Assembly: GCA_014905825.1 (NCBI GenBank)
Contig: JACGCN010000004.1
Location: forward strand, 992,001-1,056,000
Source: Lyophyllum atratum
Lineage: Eukaryota; Basidiomycota; Agaricomycetes; Agaricales; Lyophyllaceae
Reading direction: 5' to 3'
Length of the DNA: 64,000 bases
Part shown: positions 62,751 to 64,000 of the stretch, piece by piece
How the letters are laid out: every line of letters begins with the position of its first letter
Position numbering within the stretch: the first letter of the stretch is position 1
The notes under the pieces: generated by a model
What the model saw: the letters and a program-made list of their open reading frames with translations, nothing else
What the model was told of the DNA's origin: nothing
Database searches by the model: none
Position numbers and translations under genes: made by a program

Positions 62751-64000
62751 CTATTTCTTGACTTTTGTGTCTCCGGCTGCTGAGAACATGACGCTACCAA
62801 GAAACACCATTCCAGCTCCAATTCCCAATTGCACATTCCAACCATCACCGAACCACCAAATGCTGAGGCATAGGCTTAGCGCCTTCCTCGCTGTCAATAC
62901 TAGATTAGTTGATACAGAGGAAACTTGCTGTGGCTCAGAGTTTAGTGAGGTGAACAGCGAGGACGGGATATGCATGACGCACTGATGAAAGTCTATTGAC
63001 GCCTGAAACACAAACGAGTTGCGAAACAAGGTTTCCTCCTAGGGTAACGACGGAAACCAAAGTGGAGGATGAGGAACGGCCATGTGAGAGGCTTGATATC
63101 CCCTGTTTGATATCAGAGGCCAGGAATAGGAACACGGGGAGCGCGAGGAAGTGCTGAACGGGCCGCATTCTCGATTAACGGGACAACATGATGAGAAGAA
63201 TCAGCATACCGTATAAAATACGCCCTCCTTCCAGCAGGGCCCATATTTCTTATATGTCTTCTCTTGCAACAATCCAAGAAAAGCTGTCAAAAACAGAGAT
63301 ACAACGAGCATAGCGACTCCAGTCATATACTTCCGCAGATCTTCCGAAGTTTGCACGGGTGACTTGGTTGAAGCTGAACTCGGTGGTTTACTAGTAGGCT
63401 TGGAAAGTGTCGCTAGAATAACACCGACGGAAACGAAGACGACGGACGTCTTGTTGAAGCATTAGTATCACTTGCGCGAACGGCATGGACTATACTCACT
63501 ATTTGCATCCAAGAGTAGCGCTTCTTGAGGAAAACGACGCCGAAAAGCATCGAAACCACCAGCCCTGCGGAACCAGAAACTTAGTCCTCGTGCGCCTTGA
63601 TCAGAATTAGGACCCACCTGCTGAGCGGAACACGATAAGCAAGGTCAACGGGACGTTATAAGCGAACGCCCAGTTATTCAGCAGAGATCCCGTAGTCAAT
63701 ACGAGCACCTGCAGAACCCATTGTCGGAGAGGGACCTGTCGAGATTTGAGTCGGGGAAGCCAGTGATTAGATTCATATCTGAGGAAAGTCGGTAGCGACT
63801 GGATAGTAATGAACAGCATCTGAGAGAAGGTGAGGGCAGAGCCTTTGGACCCTGTATTCAGTTCTGTCCTGTACATAATGGATTTTGAGGCGTACCGATA
63901 CGTGGATTCATCATGAGGAGCTGCTCGTATGCCCACACATTCCTGAGGACAATTAGTGTGGCCGATCGACTGATCAACCCAAAGAACCTACGTGCAGCAA
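62751..64000 (-). CDS. Nucleotide-sugar transporter, SLC35B/YEA4-like (5' truncated)
   Basis: The visible C-terminal three quarters resembles the UAA/SLC35B4 family. Its fungal member Yea4 carries UDP-GlcNAc across the ER membrane for chitin and glycan synthesis. The window edge cuts the first exons; NVWAYEQLLMMNPRIGSKGS lies at the edge after splicing. Membrane blocks are LTFSQMLFITIQSLPTFL, VPLRQWVLQVLVLTTGSLLN, NWAFAYNVPLTLLIVFRSAG, MLFGVVFLKKRYSWMQIVSV, VFVSVGVILATLSKP and YMTGVAMLVVSLFLTAFLGL. Then LQEKTYKKYGPCWKEGVFYT is the family's loop motif before HFLALPVFLF, followed by TNLVLTARKALSLCLSIWWF and GIGAGMVFLGSVMFSA. It ends with a basic KVKK tail at 62753-62751, a possible ER-retrieval signal. 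Introns lie near 63620, 63480, 63230 and 62950. Confidence 0.88.

Overview
The window is nuclear DNA from a filamentous basidiomycete, most likely an Agaricomycete. Nearly every gene is cut by many short introns (about 48-65 nt) with fungal branch-point and CAG/TAG acceptor signals. Gene content also fits: a fungal hybrid phytochrome kinase, a DUG2-type WD40-M20 fusion, a GT61 glycosyltransferase, a tandem P450 array, IWR1, USB1, PRP2 and CHL1. Genes are dense, lie on both strands, and no intact transposon was recognised. Both edges cut genes: a RasGEF on the left and a nucleotide-sugar transporter on the right.

Layout. 1-2.7 kb (+): C-terminal part of a Cdc25-type RasGEF. 2.9-6.0 kb (-): about 1000-residue disordered protein. 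6.2-8.0 kb (+): F-box-like protein. 8.5-9.9 kb (+): CitE/CLYBL-type lyase. 10.2-14.1 kb (+): spliceosomal DEAH helicase PRP2/DHX16. 14.3-15.4 kb (-): SDR oxidoreductase. 15.6-16.1 kb (+): small protein with a C-terminal membrane helix. 16.5-18.4 kb (+): class III CoA-transferase. 18.5 kb (-): intron-containing tRNA-Ser(AGA). 18.7-22.2 kb (+): CHL1/DDX11 helicase. 22.6-24.4 kb (-): Fic protein. 24.9-26.6 kb (-): GT61 glycosyltransferase. 26.8-29.7 kb (-): disordered protein with two SUMO-interacting-like motifs. 29.9-33.7 kb (+): DUG2. 34.1-39.5 kb (-): phytochrome histidine kinase with receiver. 39.7-41.1 kb (-): ABHD12-like hydrolase. 41.4-43.7 kb (+): Bor1/SLC4 transporter. 44.0-45.9 kb (+): membrane-anchored histidine-phosphatase-like protein. 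46.4-47.7 kb (-): IWR1. 48.8-49.9 kb (-): urease accessory protein UreG. 50.3-51.4 kb (+): USB1. 51.4-53.6 kb: gene-poor, with one orphan exon-like frame. 53.6-62.4 kb (-): three intact-looking P450 paralogues and one dead P450 copy. 62.8-64 kb (-): SLC35B/YEA4-type transporter.

Most of the window is housekeeping: RNA processing (PRP2, USB1, tRNA), RNA polymerase II import (IWR1), genome maintenance (CHL1), and small-molecule metabolism (CLYBL, CoA-transferase, DUG2, UreG). The accessory part is the P450 array. It looks like a local birth-and-death family and not a full biosynthetic cluster, since no synthase sits beside it. The most notable sequence-level signals are non-canonical introns: a GC-AG intron splits the Fic catalytic motif, a GC-AG intron in one P450 sits where its paralogues use GT, and another P450 has a GA where a GT donor is expected. 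I see no clearly new multi-gene system. Exon boundaries marked approximate were read by eye.
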